Positions 27,817-37,246 of a DNA stretch of 41,896 nucleotides are shown here, one piece after another. The stretch is from Clostridia bacterium (GTDB lineage Bacteria > Bacillota > Clostridia > Peptostreptococcales > Anaerovoracaceae), in assembly GCA_024689865.1 (NCBI GenBank), contig JAILDA010000021.1, positions 1 to 41,896 of the forward strand. Reading direction: 5' to 3'. How positions within the stretch are numbered: position 1 is the first letter of the stretch; every line of letters begins with the position of its first letter. The translations under genes and the position numbers were made by a program. The notes under the pieces are model-generated. The model made no database searches. It was not told where the DNA came from and worked only from the letters and a program-made list of their open reading frames with translations.

Positions 27817-29201
27817 GCCTTTTCTCCTTTGCCCAGGATCATCTCGCCTACGCGGTAGATGTCGCCCGCGCCCATGGTTATTACAACGTCGCCCGCCTTT
27901 GCGTTGGCCAGAACGTAGTCTGCCATGTCTTTAAAGTTGTCTATGAACCTTACGTCCTTGTCCGGGTGGCGCTTCTTTATGTCCTCCATAAGGGCCGCGG
28001 ACGAAAGCTTGTATATGTTCTTTTCCCTTGCAGCGTAGATCTCCGCAAGGCATACTATGTCCGCGTCCTTGAAAGCATCCGCGAACTGATCCATCAGGGC
28101 CAGCGTCCTTGTGTAAGTATGGGGCTGGAACAGGCACCACACGCGCTCGTGATCCAGCTTCTGAGCCGCCGCCAGGGTAGCCATTATCTCCGTAGGATGG
28201 TGAGCGTAGTCGTCCACTACGGTAAAACCGTTGATGCGGCCCATTATGTCGAAACGCCTCTGGGTCCCCTTGAACGCCAGAAGAGTGTTCTTTATTACGT
28301 CCAGATCAGTTACGCCCAGAGTGAACGCCGCGGCTATGGCAGCAAGGCTGTTTGCAACGTTGTGCTCGCCGGGAACGGAGAGCGATATCCTGTCTACGAA
28401 GCCTTCTCTGGTGTACAGGTCGTACGAGGGATGGCCCATGGCGTCGAACGAGATGTTCTTGGCGTAGAAGTCGCTGCCCTCGCTGAATCCGAAGGTCTTA
28501 ACAGCGCAGTCCAGATCCGCGGTGGCCGCCTTTACGAAGGGGTTGGCGTCGTAAGCGATTATGGTGCCGTCCTTGGGTACCGCCAGAGCGAACTTGCGGA
28601 ACGAGCGGGTTATGTGGTTTATGTCCTTAAAGTAATCCAGATGGTCCGAATCTATGTTGAGTATTATCTCCACCCTGGGGCGCAGCTCCAGGAAGCTGTC
28701 CATGTACTCGCAGGCCTCGGTGATGAAGTAATCCTTGCCGCCTATGCGCACGTTACCGTGGAGCTCGTTGAGTATGCCGCCGACGGTTATGGTAGGATCC
28801 TTGCCCGCGTTCTGCAGGATGAGCGATACCATGGACGTGGTGGTAGTCTTTCCGTGAGTTCCGGAGACCGCTATGGAGTTGGGGTATTCCGCAAGCAGTA
28901 TCCCCAGAGCCTGGGCCCTGGATATTACAGGGATGCCCATCTCCTTAGCCTTGAGTATCTCCGGGTTCTCCATCGATACCGCGTTGGAGTAGACCAGCAG
29001 GTCCGCACCTTCCGCGTTCTTTGCGTCGTGGCCGATGTATACGGTTATCCCCTGTCTGCGCAGGTGATCCGTTACGGTGCTCTCCTTCATGTCGGAGCCG
29101 GAGACTTCCGCTCCGCGGTCCTTCATTATCTCGGCTATGGCGGAGATGCCTATGCCTCCGATCCCCAGGAAATGAATGTGTTTATAGTTCTTAAGATCCA
29201 T
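27813..29201 (-). CDS. murC: UDP-N-acetylmuramate--L-alanine ligase
   Basis: 462 aa; HFLGIGGIGISAIAEIM, AVSGTHGKTTTTSMVSLIL, VVDDYAHHPTEI. Confidence 0.97.
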   Translation of the reverse strand: MDLKNYKHIHFLGIGGIGISAIAEIMKDRGAEVSGSDMKESTVTDHLRRQGITVYIGHDAKNAEGADLLVYSNAVSMENPEILKAKEMGIPVISRAQALGILLAEYPNSIAVSGTHGKTTTTSMVSLILQNAGKDPTITVGGILNELHGNVRIGGKDYFITEACEYMDSFLELRPRVEIILNIDSDHLDYFKDINHITRSFRKFALAVPKDGTIIAYDANPFVKAATADLDCAVKTFGFSEGSDFYAKNISFDAMGHPSYDLYTREGFVDRISLSVPGEHNVANSLAAIAAAFTLGVTDLDVIKNTLLAFKGTQRRFDIMGRINGFTVVDDYAHHPTEIMATLAAAQKLDHERVWCLFQPHTYTRTLALMDQFADAFKDADIVCLAEIYAAREKNIYKLSSAALMEDIKKRHPDKDVRFIDNFKDMADYVLANAKAGDVVITMGAGDIYRVGEMILGKGEKA

Positions 29202-29205
29202 GGCG

Positions 29206-30687
29206 TTACAGACCCAGCAGCGCCTTTACGCGCGCCTTCATGTCTTCCTTTCGTATAGATTCTTTATGTATTATCTTTCTCTGCTTAAGACCCTTAAGGC
29301 CGTCCGGAACGTGCGCTCCGGTAGCCGCGAAGAGCCTGTCTATCGTTTCGAATGGGTCCGCGCCCTGCCCAATGCCTATGCTTTCGGCAACGACGGCAGC
29401 GAACTTATACGGACTTGCAGTAGATGCTATGAGCGCCGGCGTATCATCGCCGGAAGCTTCCGCGTAATCCTTCCATACCTTGTATCCTACGGCGGTGTGG
29501 GTATCCATAAGGTAACCCTCTTCGTTGTAGAGCTTTCCTATGGTATCCGTTACCTCTTCCTCCGTTGCAAAGCCCGCGGAGAAATACTCATCCAGGCCTT
29601 TCTTTACCGCCTCGCCCACGGTGTACTTCCCGTTTTCCGCAAGCTGATCCATAAGGCTGCGTATCTCCGCAGCGTCCTCGCCCGCCAGATGGAACAGGAG
29701 ACGCTCCAGGTTGCTGGATACCAGTATGTCCATGGAAGGAGCGTTGGTAACGTAGAATTCCCTGTTAGTATCGTAGACTCCGGTATTTATGAAGTCCGTA
29801 AGCACCTTGTTCTTATTGGACGCGCAGATGAAGCGCTTTACCGGAAGGCCCATGCGCATTGCGTAGTACGCGGAAAGTATGTTTCCGAAGTTTCCGGACG
29901 GTACGCATATGTTTACCGGATCTCCGGCCTTTACCGCGCCATTTGCCACGAGCTGCGCGTAGCCCCAGACGTAGTAGACGATCTGAGGGAGCAGCCTGCC
30001 CACGTTCATGGAGTTTGCGGCGCTGAAGGTAAAGCCTCTGGACTCCATCTCCTTAAGAAGCTCCGCGTCCGAAAGGATCTGCTTCTGCGTGGTCTGGGCG
30101 TCATCGAAGTTGCCCAGTATGGAGAAGACGTGCGAATTGGTGCCGTCCGCGGTGCGCATCTGTGCTTCCTGGACCGGACTTACCGCTCCGTCCGGGAAGA
30201 ACACCACTATCTGCGTTCCGGGAACGTTCTCAAAGCCCTTAAGCGCTGCAGTGCCGGTATCTCCGGACGTGGAGACCAGGATGACTACGGTCTTTTCCTC
30301 GCTCTCCTTTTTAATGCTGGCCGTAAGAAGCCTGGGCATCAGCTGCAGAGCCATGTCCTTAAACGCTGCCGTAGGTCCGTGATAGAGCTCCAAAAACCAT
30401 GCTCCGCCGGCTTTTACCACAGGCACGGTCTCCGGCGCGGAATACTTGCCGTCGTACGCTCCGTGTATGCAGTCCGCCAGCTCCTCCGCGGAGAACTCCG
30501 GGAGGTAAGGCGCAAGGACTTCGGCAGCAAGCTCGTCGTAAGACAGCTGCGCCAGCCTGTTCCAGTCCTTATCCAGCTGCGGAAAGCGCTCCGGAACATA
30601 GAGTCCCTTGTCTGCCGCGATGCCCTTTATTATGGCCTGACAGACATTCATTTCCGGGGCCAGACCTCTTGTGCTCTTGTACTTCAT
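29206..30687 (-). CDS. thrC: Threonine synthase
   Basis: 493 aa; STRGLAPEMNVCQAI, FLELYHGPTAAFKDMALQ PLP lysine, VSTSGDTGTAAL. Confidence 0.95.
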   Translation of the reverse strand: MKYKSTRGLAPEMNVCQAIIKGIAADKGLYVPERFPQLDKDWNRLAQLSYDELAAEVLAPYLPEFSAEELADCIHGAYDGKYSAPETVPVVKAGGAWFLELYHGPTAAFKDMALQLMPRLLTASIKKESEEKTVVILVSTSGDTGTAALKGFENVPGTQIVVFFPDGAVSPVQEAQMRTADGTNSHVFSILGNFDDAQTTQKQILSDAELLKEMESRGFTFSAANSMNVGRLLPQIVYYVWGYAQLVANGAVKAGDPVNICVPSGNFGNILSAYYAMRMGLPVKRFICASNKNKVLTDFINTGVYDTNREFYVTNAPSMDILVSSNLERLLFHLAGEDAAEIRSLMDQLAENGKYTVGEAVKKGLDEYFSAGFATEEEVTDTIGKLYNEEGYLMDTHTAVGYKVWKDYAEASGDDTPALIASTASPYKFAAVVAESIGIGQGADPFETIDRLFAATGAHVPDGLKGLKQRKIIHKESIRKEDMKARVKALLGL

Positions 30688-30699
30688 GAAGGCGTCCTT

Positions 30700-32391
30700 T
30701 CAGGCTTCGGCCGCTTTTGCGATGCGGGCAAGAGTCTTTTCTTTGCCCATTATTTGCTGTATGGTCCAAAGGTCCGGGCTGTTTGCCCTGCCTGTTACGG
30801 CTATCCTTATTACTCCGCTTACGTGGCCTACGTGGCCCTTGTAAGCGTCCGGGTTCTTTTTGTAATCCTTGGGCTTTACCGCGTATCCCATGTCCGCTGT
30901 TATGCCGCGGATCTTCTCGAACCACGCGGAGTTGTCGTCCGCCGGATCGTAGCCTTCCGCATAGCGGCGCAGTATCTCTCTGCGGTCTTCCGCGGAGACC
31001 TCTGCAGGCCACTCCGATTCGTACACAAAGGTCTCGTCGAAGAAGTATTTTATGAACTCGAATATCTGCTGAGCAAAGACCAGATCCTTACGGGGTTTTT
31101 CGCCTCCGCGGTCTATGTCGAAGACCTTAAGGAGCATGTCCTTGTTATCCTTAAGCAGCGCGTACTTGTCCTTATCGAACTCTTCCGCCCAGCCAAGCAT
31201 GAAATCGTATATCTCCGCCGCGCTCTTTCTGGCGAGCACGTCCTTTGAAACGTCGTTAAGCTTGTTGATGTCGAACAGCGTTCCGGAATCGCTCATCTTG
31301 TCCGGCGAGAACGTAAATTCGTTGTAATCCTTGTCCGGGTTGGCTATGCGCCACTCCTCAAAGTCCGAGCAGAGTATGGTCATAAGATACTCGCGGACGG
31401 CCTCCGGGAAATAGCCGAGCTCCTTGTAATACGACAGTCCCAACTCAGGATCCTTGCGTTTTGAAAGCTTGCGCTTCTGACCGGTGGTGTCGTCTATCTT
31501 CATGAGCGACGTGGTGTGGCAGTAGAGCGGGATCTCCCAGCCCATGGCGCCGAACAGCTGCTCGTGTATGGGAAGGCTTGCCATCCATTCTTCGCCGCGG
31601 ACCACTATGTCCGTGTGCATGAAGTGGTCGTCCACTACGTGGGCAAAGTGGTACGTAGGCAGGTCGTTCTTCTTGAGTATTACTACATCCTGGATGTTCT
31701 GCGGCATGGAAAGCTCGCCGCGTATGGCGTCGCGCACGGTAAAGTATTTGGAAGGATCGCCCTCCGAGCGGTAGCGGATAACGTATTCCTGACCCTCAGC
31801 AAGTCTGCGTTCCACTTCTTCCAAAGGCAGATCCCTGTGCTTTGCGTACTCGCCGTAGATGCCCGGATCCAGTTTTGCAGCGGTCTGGGCAGCGCGGATG
31901 TCCGCTATCTCTTCTTCTGTCATGAAGCAGGGATAGGCCTTGCCTTCCGCTACGAGTTTCTTTACGCAGGCCTTGTATATGCTGCTGCGCATACTCTGCC
32001 AGTAGGGTCCGTAAGCGCCGCGCTGAGCCGCGCCTTCCTCGGAAGGAACGGGCTGGCTGCCGGGAGTCCCGGCCTTGCAGGCGCCTTCGTCGAAGTTTAT
32101 TCCAAAGTAACTTAAAACGTCCAGCAGAACGGGTACCGCCCCTTCCACCTCGCGCTTTTCGTCCGTGTCTTCTATTCTGAGGTAGCAGACTCCGCCGCCC
32201 TGATGGGCAAGCCTTTCGTCCACCATCGCTCCGTAAAGGTTGCCCAGATGGATGTAGCCCGTGGGGCTGGGAGCCAGCCTGGTAACGAGCGCTCCTTCCG
32301 GAAGCTGCCTTGCGGGATAAGTTTTTTCGTAATCTTCGGGAGTCTTGTCCACGTCCGGGAACAGAAGCTCCGCCAGTTTTTTATGATCCAT
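30700..32391 (-). CDS. gltX: Glutamyl-tRNA synthetase (long clostridial-type form); the track ORF extends to 32409
   Basis: TRLAPSPTGYIHLGNLYGA (HIGH region), KLSKRKDPELGL (KMSKS region). Start chosen at MDHKK after GAGGT. Confidence 0.92.
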   Translation of the reverse strand: MDHKKLAELLFPDVDKTPEDYEKTYPARQLPEGALVTRLAPSPTGYIHLGNLYGAMVDERLAHQGGGVCYLRIEDTDEKREVEGAVPVLLDVLSYFGINFDEGACKAGTPGSQPVPSEEGAAQRGAYGPYWQSMRSSIYKACVKKLVAEGKAYPCFMTEEEIADIRAAQTAAKLDPGIYGEYAKHRDLPLEEVERRLAEGQEYVIRYRSEGDPSKYFTVRDAIRGELSMPQNIQDVVILKKNDLPTYHFAHVVDDHFMHTDIVVRGEEWMASLPIHEQLFGAMGWEIPLYCHTTSLMKIDDTTGQKRKLSKRKDPELGLSYYKELGYFPEAVREYLMTILCSDFEEWRIANPDKDYNEFTFSPDKMSDSGTLFDINKLNDVSKDVLARKSAAEIYDFMLGWAEEFDKDKYALLKDNKDMLLKVFDIDRGGEKPRKDLVFAQQIFEFIKYFFDETFVYESEWPAEVSAEDRREILRRYAEGYDPADDNSAWFEKIRGITADMGYAVKPKDYKKNPDAYKGHVGHVSGVIRIAVTGRANSPDLWTIQQIMGKEKTLARIAKAAEA

Positions 32392-32459
32392 GTAATACCT
32401 CTGCAGCACCGCTTTTTTATCCGCGATACTACCTTTTATTATAACAGAAAAACCGTAAC

Positions 32460-33839
32460 TTACACAGTCTTGTTATCCTTAATGAGCCGGGAATTATCCT
32501 TCCACCGACCTGTAAAGTAGAACACTATTCCTACCGCGAAAGGCATGTATCCGGCAAGCGCGTCGCCCAGCCAGAATCCTCTTACGGACATGTTCAGAAG
32601 GAATCCCATCACGTAGGAGAAACCTATCCTCGCCACTATTCCGTCGAACAGCGCAACGATAAGGTTCAGCCTGGAGTTGCCGGAACCGTTGACCAGGGAA
32701 AATCCCACGGATCTCCCTACGCCGCCCATCATGCATATCACCACGGGGACCACAAGGACTCCGGAAATGTCGATGACCGTCATGTCTTTGGTGAAAAGCT
32801 CGAAAACGAATTCCGGGAACAGATATACCATAAGTGATACCGTGCCGCAGATCACCCCGGTTATAAGAAATACCATTCCCATTATCTTAGGCACGCGCTC
32901 GATTTTTTTTGCGCCTATGCACTGCGCCACGCTGGCGCCGCCCGCTGTGGAGAACGAACTTGATATGACGCCCATGAACATGCCGAGTTTGCTGAATATT
33001 CCGTTGAGCGCGCTGTAAGCGTAGCCGCTGCTGTTTATCCAGGCCGCCAGCACCGCCTTGGATACGGTTACGGACGCCATCTGGATGGACATTGGAATTC
33101 CAAGCTTTATGAGCGGTACGAGCTCTTCCTTGTACACCCTGAAACTGCTGAGTTTAAAGTCGAAACCGAAGCTCTCCCTGCGGCGGTAGAGATATGCAAG
33201 CGCCACAAAGAAACTGACGCTCTGACCTATGACTGTGGCAAGTGCCGCGCCGAATGCGGACCAGCGGAACACGGCCACGAAAAGAATGTCAAGAACGGTA
33301 TTCAGAACAGACGCTATCGCAACGAAATACAGGGGCCTTCTGCTGTCGCCCATGCCCCTTAATACTGCGCAGACCATGTTATAGCCCGCTATGAAGAAGA
33401 TCCCGCAGATGCAGGTAAGATAGTAAGTCTTAGCAAGGGGCGCAGCCAGAGGGTCGGCATTGAGCAGCCTGAGGAAAGTGTTGCCGAAGATGAGACAGAT
33501 GGCCAGCATGCATACCGCCATGATTATGGTCACCACGAAGATGGTTCCTATCATCCTTTTGATGGACTCCCGTTTCTGCGCGCCTACAAGCTGAGCAAGG
33601 ATTATCTGCCCGGCAACGGTGAATCCGATAAGAAGGAAGGTCGCAAGCTGAACGATCTCTCCGCCTATGGAAACGGCGGCCATGCCGACTCCGCCTTCGA
33701 CCTGCCCCATTACCATCATGTCCACAAGATTGTAGACGGCCTGGAGCGTGTTGGCCAAAAGGATCGGGGCCGCATAGTTTATGAGTGTTTTTGCTATGCT
33801 GCCCTGAGTCAGGTCTTTTACCATCGTCTTTTCGTTCAT
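32460..33839 (-). CDS. MATE family efflux transporter (second)
   Basis: TQGSIAKTLINYAAPILLANTLQAVYNLVDMMVMGQVEG. Start chosen at MNEKTM after AGGAAGG; the track start at 33872 lies in the terminator/-10 region. Confidence 0.9.
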   Translation of the reverse strand: MNEKTMVKDLTQGSIAKTLINYAAPILLANTLQAVYNLVDMMVMGQVEGGVGMAAVSIGGEIVQLATFLLIGFTVAGQIILAQLVGAQKRESIKRMIGTIFVVTIIMAVCMLAICLIFGNTFLRLLNADPLAAPLAKTYYLTCICGIFFIAGYNMVCAVLRGMGDSRRPLYFVAIASVLNTVLDILFVAVFRWSAFGAALATVIGQSVSFFVALAYLYRRRESFGFDFKLSSFRVYKEELVPLIKLGIPMSIQMASVTVSKAVLAAWINSSGYAYSALNGIFSKLGMFMGVISSSFSTAGGASVAQCIGAKKIERVPKIMGMVFLITGVICGTVSLMVYLFPEFVFELFTKDMTVIDISGVLVVPVVICMMGGVGRSVGFSLVNGSGNSRLNLIVALFDGIVARIGFSYVMGFLLNMSVRGFWLGDALAGYMPFAVGIVFYFTGRWKDNSRLIKDNKTV

Positions 33840-33870
33840 CTGACACCTTCCTAACTGGTTCATTATATAC

Positions 33871-33897
33871 AAAAAGCGCTGCTATTTCCAGCGCTTG
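33871..33897 (-). terminator. Rho-independent terminator downstream of the FkbM gene
   Basis: Minus strand AGCGCTG-GAAATAG-CAGCGCT followed by TTTT. Confidence 0.75.
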
Positions 33898-33932
33898 ATA
33901 AGATATCGTTCGTATTTCACCGATCGATCGGA

Positions 33933-35057
33933 CTAAATGAATATGTAATTTACGCCCCAGGCAGGGATCGCAGGATCCTTGCGAAGGAAAAGCCTGTAGT
34001 CCGGACTGATGGACAGGACAGTTTCCGGTATTGCAAACAGATCTTCCGTGCGGTGATACGCAGCGATAAGCATGCGGGGACGGAACTCTTTAATGGTATG
34101 CGCAGCGCCCTGCAGGGCCCTATGCTCTGCGCCCTCTATGTCCATCTTTATGAAATCCGCGCATCTGCCGCCGAGTACAGAATCGAGGCTCCTTAGCTGC
34201 GTCTCCCTACCCTTAAGCTGATGATCCGCGCCCCCGGCCTGCGTCTCGCGCGTTCCGCGGCCACGGCCTTTTTCAAAGAAAGCCGTTCCGTCGCAGTCCC
34301 AGGCGGCAGCGTTTACAAGCTCAGCATTTTCAAGGCATGCCGGGGCTTCCGACAGTTTACGAAAGTTGCGCGGCTCAGGCTCGAAAGCAACTATACTGTC
34401 CCCTGCGCAGCCGCGGATCTTCCGGAACAATTCCACGGTATCCCCGGTATACGCACCTAGGTCCGCGAACAGTTTTCCGGCGCCCGAAGAACCATCGCTG
34501 GACAGTTTGCACCCTGCAGCAACGGACAGCTTGTCCCCTGCGCCAGAGCCTGTTTCCTCGTCCAGGAACAGCCTCCAGTTGTCTTCCTCCGAAGTGCTGC
34601 ATTTCAGAAGCGGATCTATCCTGCCGCTCAGCTTGTACTCTATCACCTTATCGAAGACCAGACGGCTCTGATCATCCGCAAGTCTTTCGCGCACGGCTGC
34701 GAGCCGGGCCTTGTGCGCCTCGTAAAACGCCTTGTCAAAAAGGCCTTCACCCGCCACCGGAAGATCCGGCGCGTAAAGGTCCTGTTCCCTGCTTATGCGG
34801 ACGATGTTCTCCAGATCTTCCGGCCTGTGAGAACCGAAGCACAGCACCACAGTCATGTCTCCGAAGGTCTCCTTAGCTTTACGGTAACCCATGACCTTAA
34901 ATCCAGCGAACTGTCTGTCCCTGACGAATCCGTCGGACGCAAAAACGCCGGATACCCGAATGGACCGGGCATCCAGCTCCTTTAAGATCTTTTCCGCCGC
35001 GTCGCCTGTACCGTAAAGCACTACCGGCTTAGCGGAGTTTTTAATTTCGTCCCACAC
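33933..35057 (-). CDS. FkbM family methyltransferase with N-terminal nucleotide-binding-like domain
   Basis: 374 aa; VVLYGTGDAAEKILKELD N-terminus; C-terminal FADLGAYTGDTVELFRKI, IVAFEPEPRNFRKL, DFIKMDIEGAEHRALQGA. Confidence 0.88.
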   Translation of the reverse strand: MWDEIKNSAKPVVLYGTGDAAEKILKELDARSIRVSGVFASDGFVRDRQFAGFKVMGYRKAKETFGDMTVVLCFGSHRPEDLENIVRISREQDLYAPDLPVAGEGLFDKAFYEAHKARLAAVRERLADDQSRLVFDKVIEYKLSGRIDPLLKCSTSEEDNWRLFLDEETGSGAGDKLSVAAGCKLSSDGSSGAGKLFADLGAYTGDTVELFRKIRGCAGDSIVAFEPEPRNFRKLSEAPACLENAELVNAAAWDCDGTAFFEKGRGRGTRETQAGGADHQLKGRETQLRSLDSVLGGRCADFIKMDIEGAEHRALQGAAHTIKEFRPRMLIAAYHRTEDLFAIPETVLSISPDYRLFLRKDPAIPAWGVNYIFI

Positions 35058-35088
35058 AGTCTGCTGCCTGTTTCAGGCCAAAAGCCGG

Positions 35089-35343
35089 CTATTTGCTGCT
35101 ATCCAGAGCCTGTCTGAGACCGATGCAAAGCTGATCCGCGCAGGAAGTCGGCTTGGGGCCGCAGGTATTGCCCTTGAGTATGGACTCTATCTCTTCTACG
35201 GTCTTGCCGTCCACAAGCTTGGACACTGCCTTAAGATTGCCGTTGCATCCGCCGAGGAAATGCACGTTCCTTACAACGTTGCCTTCGAGCTCGAAACTGA
35301 TCATTCTGGGGCATACGCCCTGGGGCTGAAATGTATACTGCAT
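35089..35343 (-). CDS. TSCPD domain-containing protein (TIGR03905-like)
   Basis: 84 aa; QYTFQPQGVCPRMISFELEGNVVRNVHFLGGCNGNLKAVSKLVDG...PTSCADQL. Confidence 0.88.
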   Translation of the reverse strand: MQYTFQPQGVCPRMISFELEGNVVRNVHFLGGCNGNLKAVSKLVDGKTVEEIESILKGNTCGPKPTSCADQLCIGLRQALDSSK

Positions 35344-35410
35344 GCTGCACCTCTCTGTCTGTTCATTTGCAAGCCGGCGTCCCGATCCCCGGGCACGCGG
35401 CAGCTGCTGT

Positions 35411-37246
35411 TTACTGTTTTACCGTCTGCTTGCCGCCGGACGACCAGACAGCCGCCATGGCGTCGTCCTCGTACTGGCGCGTCCAGAGCCTGTAGTAATG
35501 GCCTTTCTTAGCCAGAAGCTCCTCGTGCCTGCCGCGCTCTACTATCTGTCCGTTGTCCACGACAAGTATTATGTCCGCGTTCCTTATGGTCGAGAGCCTG
35601 TGCGCTATCACTATGGACGTGCGGCCCTTTACCACCTTGTCTATTGCGGACTGTATCTTCTGTTCCGTTATGGTATCTACGGACGCGGTAGCTTCGTCCA
35701 GTATTATGATCTTCGGCTTGGCCAGTATGGCTCTTGCGAAGGATATAAGCTGCTTCTCGCCTGTGGACAGAAGGTCTCCGCCCTCGCCCACGTCCGTATC
35801 CAGACCGTCGTCCAGCTTCTCTATGAGGCCTTCCGCGGACACCATCTTTATGGCCTCGGCTATCTCTTCGTCCGTTGCGTTCTCGTTGCCGTAGAGCAGA
35901 TTGTCCCTTATGGTCCCGGAGAACAGATGCGGAGTCTGCAGAACGTAGCCAAGCGCGGAATGCAGCCAGAGCTGAGACCTTTCGCGGTAATCCCTGCCGT
36001 CTACCAGTATCTGCCCTTCGGTGGGCTCGTAGAAGCGGCATATAAGGTTAGCCATTGTGGATTTTCCGGCTCCGGTCTCGCCTACTATCGCCACGTTGGT
36101 GCCGAACGGTATCTTAAGGTCAAAGTCCTTAAGCACGTACTCGTCAGCTCCCGGATACTTAAAGTCCACGTTCTTAAACTCTATGTCGCCCTTAAGGTCT
36201 TCCCAGTTCTCCTTCCTGGGAGCAAAGGCGTCGCCGTATTTTTCGATGACTTCCGGAGTGTCGTTGACGCTCGGAACGGTCTCCATCAGCTTGGTATATC
36301 TTTCTATGTTTACCTTGCCGTTTACGAACAGCGCAAGAGTCTCCACCAGCCAGCGCACCGGCTCCATAAGCCCCTGAGCGTAGCTCATGAACATGGAGAA
36401 GGTACCTACCTGTTCCTTTGCAAGGATGCCGCCTTTCCATAGCACGAAAGCCAGAGCGAACGACGCGGCCAGATCCGTTACGGACGCGAACACGCTCCTG
36501 TGCCTTGCAAGCTGAAGGGCCTTTTTGAACATGTTGGTGGTCTCGGAACGGAAGTCCTCGTCTATGCGGTCTTCTATTACCAGAGACTTTATGGTCTTGG
36601 CTCCGGTTATGCCTTCGTTGAAGTTGCCCGTTATTTTGGAGTTGATCTCGCGGGTCTCTCTGCCCAGCTTGAACAGCTTACCGTAGAACAGGCTGAAGAA
36701 CAGCGCTATTATAGGCACTATTATAAGGACCGCGCCGGTAAGCTTAACGTTTATGGACAGCATTATTACTATGGCGCCCACTATGTAGAACAGGAACTCC
36801 ACGGTGTCCGATATCTGCTGGCTGAACAGGTTTCCTATCCTGCTGGTGTCGCTCATGGCGCGGGCGTGTATGTAGCCTACGCTGTTTGCGCTGTAATAGT
36901 CAAACGACAGCTCCTGCAGATGGGTAAACGCATCGTTGCGCATGTCGCGGTTCATGGTAACTTCCGTGGATATCTGCACACGGATGTTTATGTATGCGGT
37001 TATCGCAAACAAAGCTAGCATGGCCACGTAGAGTATTATGAATACCGGCAGACCGTCCAGCGTTCCTTCCGTAACGAAGTGGTTGAGCGCATACCTGTTG
37101 AACAGCGGTCCCAGTAGATCCAGTATTCCGCATGCCAGAGCGGACAGGCTTATTATCCACACCTGCTTGCTGAAACGCTTTACCAGCGGTATCATCTTGG
37201 GTATGCCGAAGAAGCGCAGGCTGCCGTCTTTATTAGTCGTTTTCAT
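35411..37246 (-). CDS. ABC transporter ATP-binding/permease protein (half-transporter B of a heterodimer); the track ORF extends to 37267
   Basis: Walker A GETGAGKSTM, signature LSTGEKQLISFARAI, Walker B IIILDEATASVD. Start chosen at MKTTNK after AAGGAGG. Confidence 0.92.
   Translation of the reverse strand: MKTTNKDGSLRFFGIPKMIPLVKRFSKQVWIISLSALACGILDLLGPLFNRYALNHFVTEGTLDGLPVFIILYVAMLALFAITAYINIRVQISTEVTMNRDMRNDAFTHLQELSFDYYSANSVGYIHARAMSDTSRIGNLFSQQISDTVEFLFYIVGAIVIMLSINVKLTGAVLIIVPIIALFFSLFYGKLFKLGRETREINSKITGNFNEGITGAKTIKSLVIEDRIDEDFRSETTNMFKKALQLARHRSVFASVTDLAASFALAFVLWKGGILAKEQVGTFSMFMSYAQGLMEPVRWLVETLALFVNGKVNIERYTKLMETVPSVNDTPEVIEKYGDAFAPRKENWEDLKGDIEFKNVDFKYPGADEYVLKDFDLKIPFGTNVAIVGETGAGKSTMANLICRFYEPTEGQILVDGRDYRERSQLWLHSALGYVLQTPHLFSGTIRDNLLYGNENATDEEIAEAIKMVSAEGLIEKLDDGLDTDVGEGGDLLSTGEKQLISFARAILAKPKIIILDEATASVDTITEQKIQSAIDKVVKGRTSIVIAHRLSTIRNADIILVVDNGQIVERGRHEELLAKKGHYYRLWTRQYEDDAMAAVWSSGGKQTVKQ

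Noticed and set aside
29200-31248. 682-aa plus-strand ORF (also 6580-8073, 8501-10342, 37419-39131 and similar)
   Set aside because: All are antisense shadows of clear minus-strand genes (thrC/gltX, MATE, M16, ABC) and have no recognisable family.
33840-33872. Upstream start for the second MATE gene (MYIMNQLGRCQ)
   Set aside because: Lies over the FkbM terminator and a TATAAT-like sequence. MNEKTM at 33839 has an SD-like AGGAAGG.
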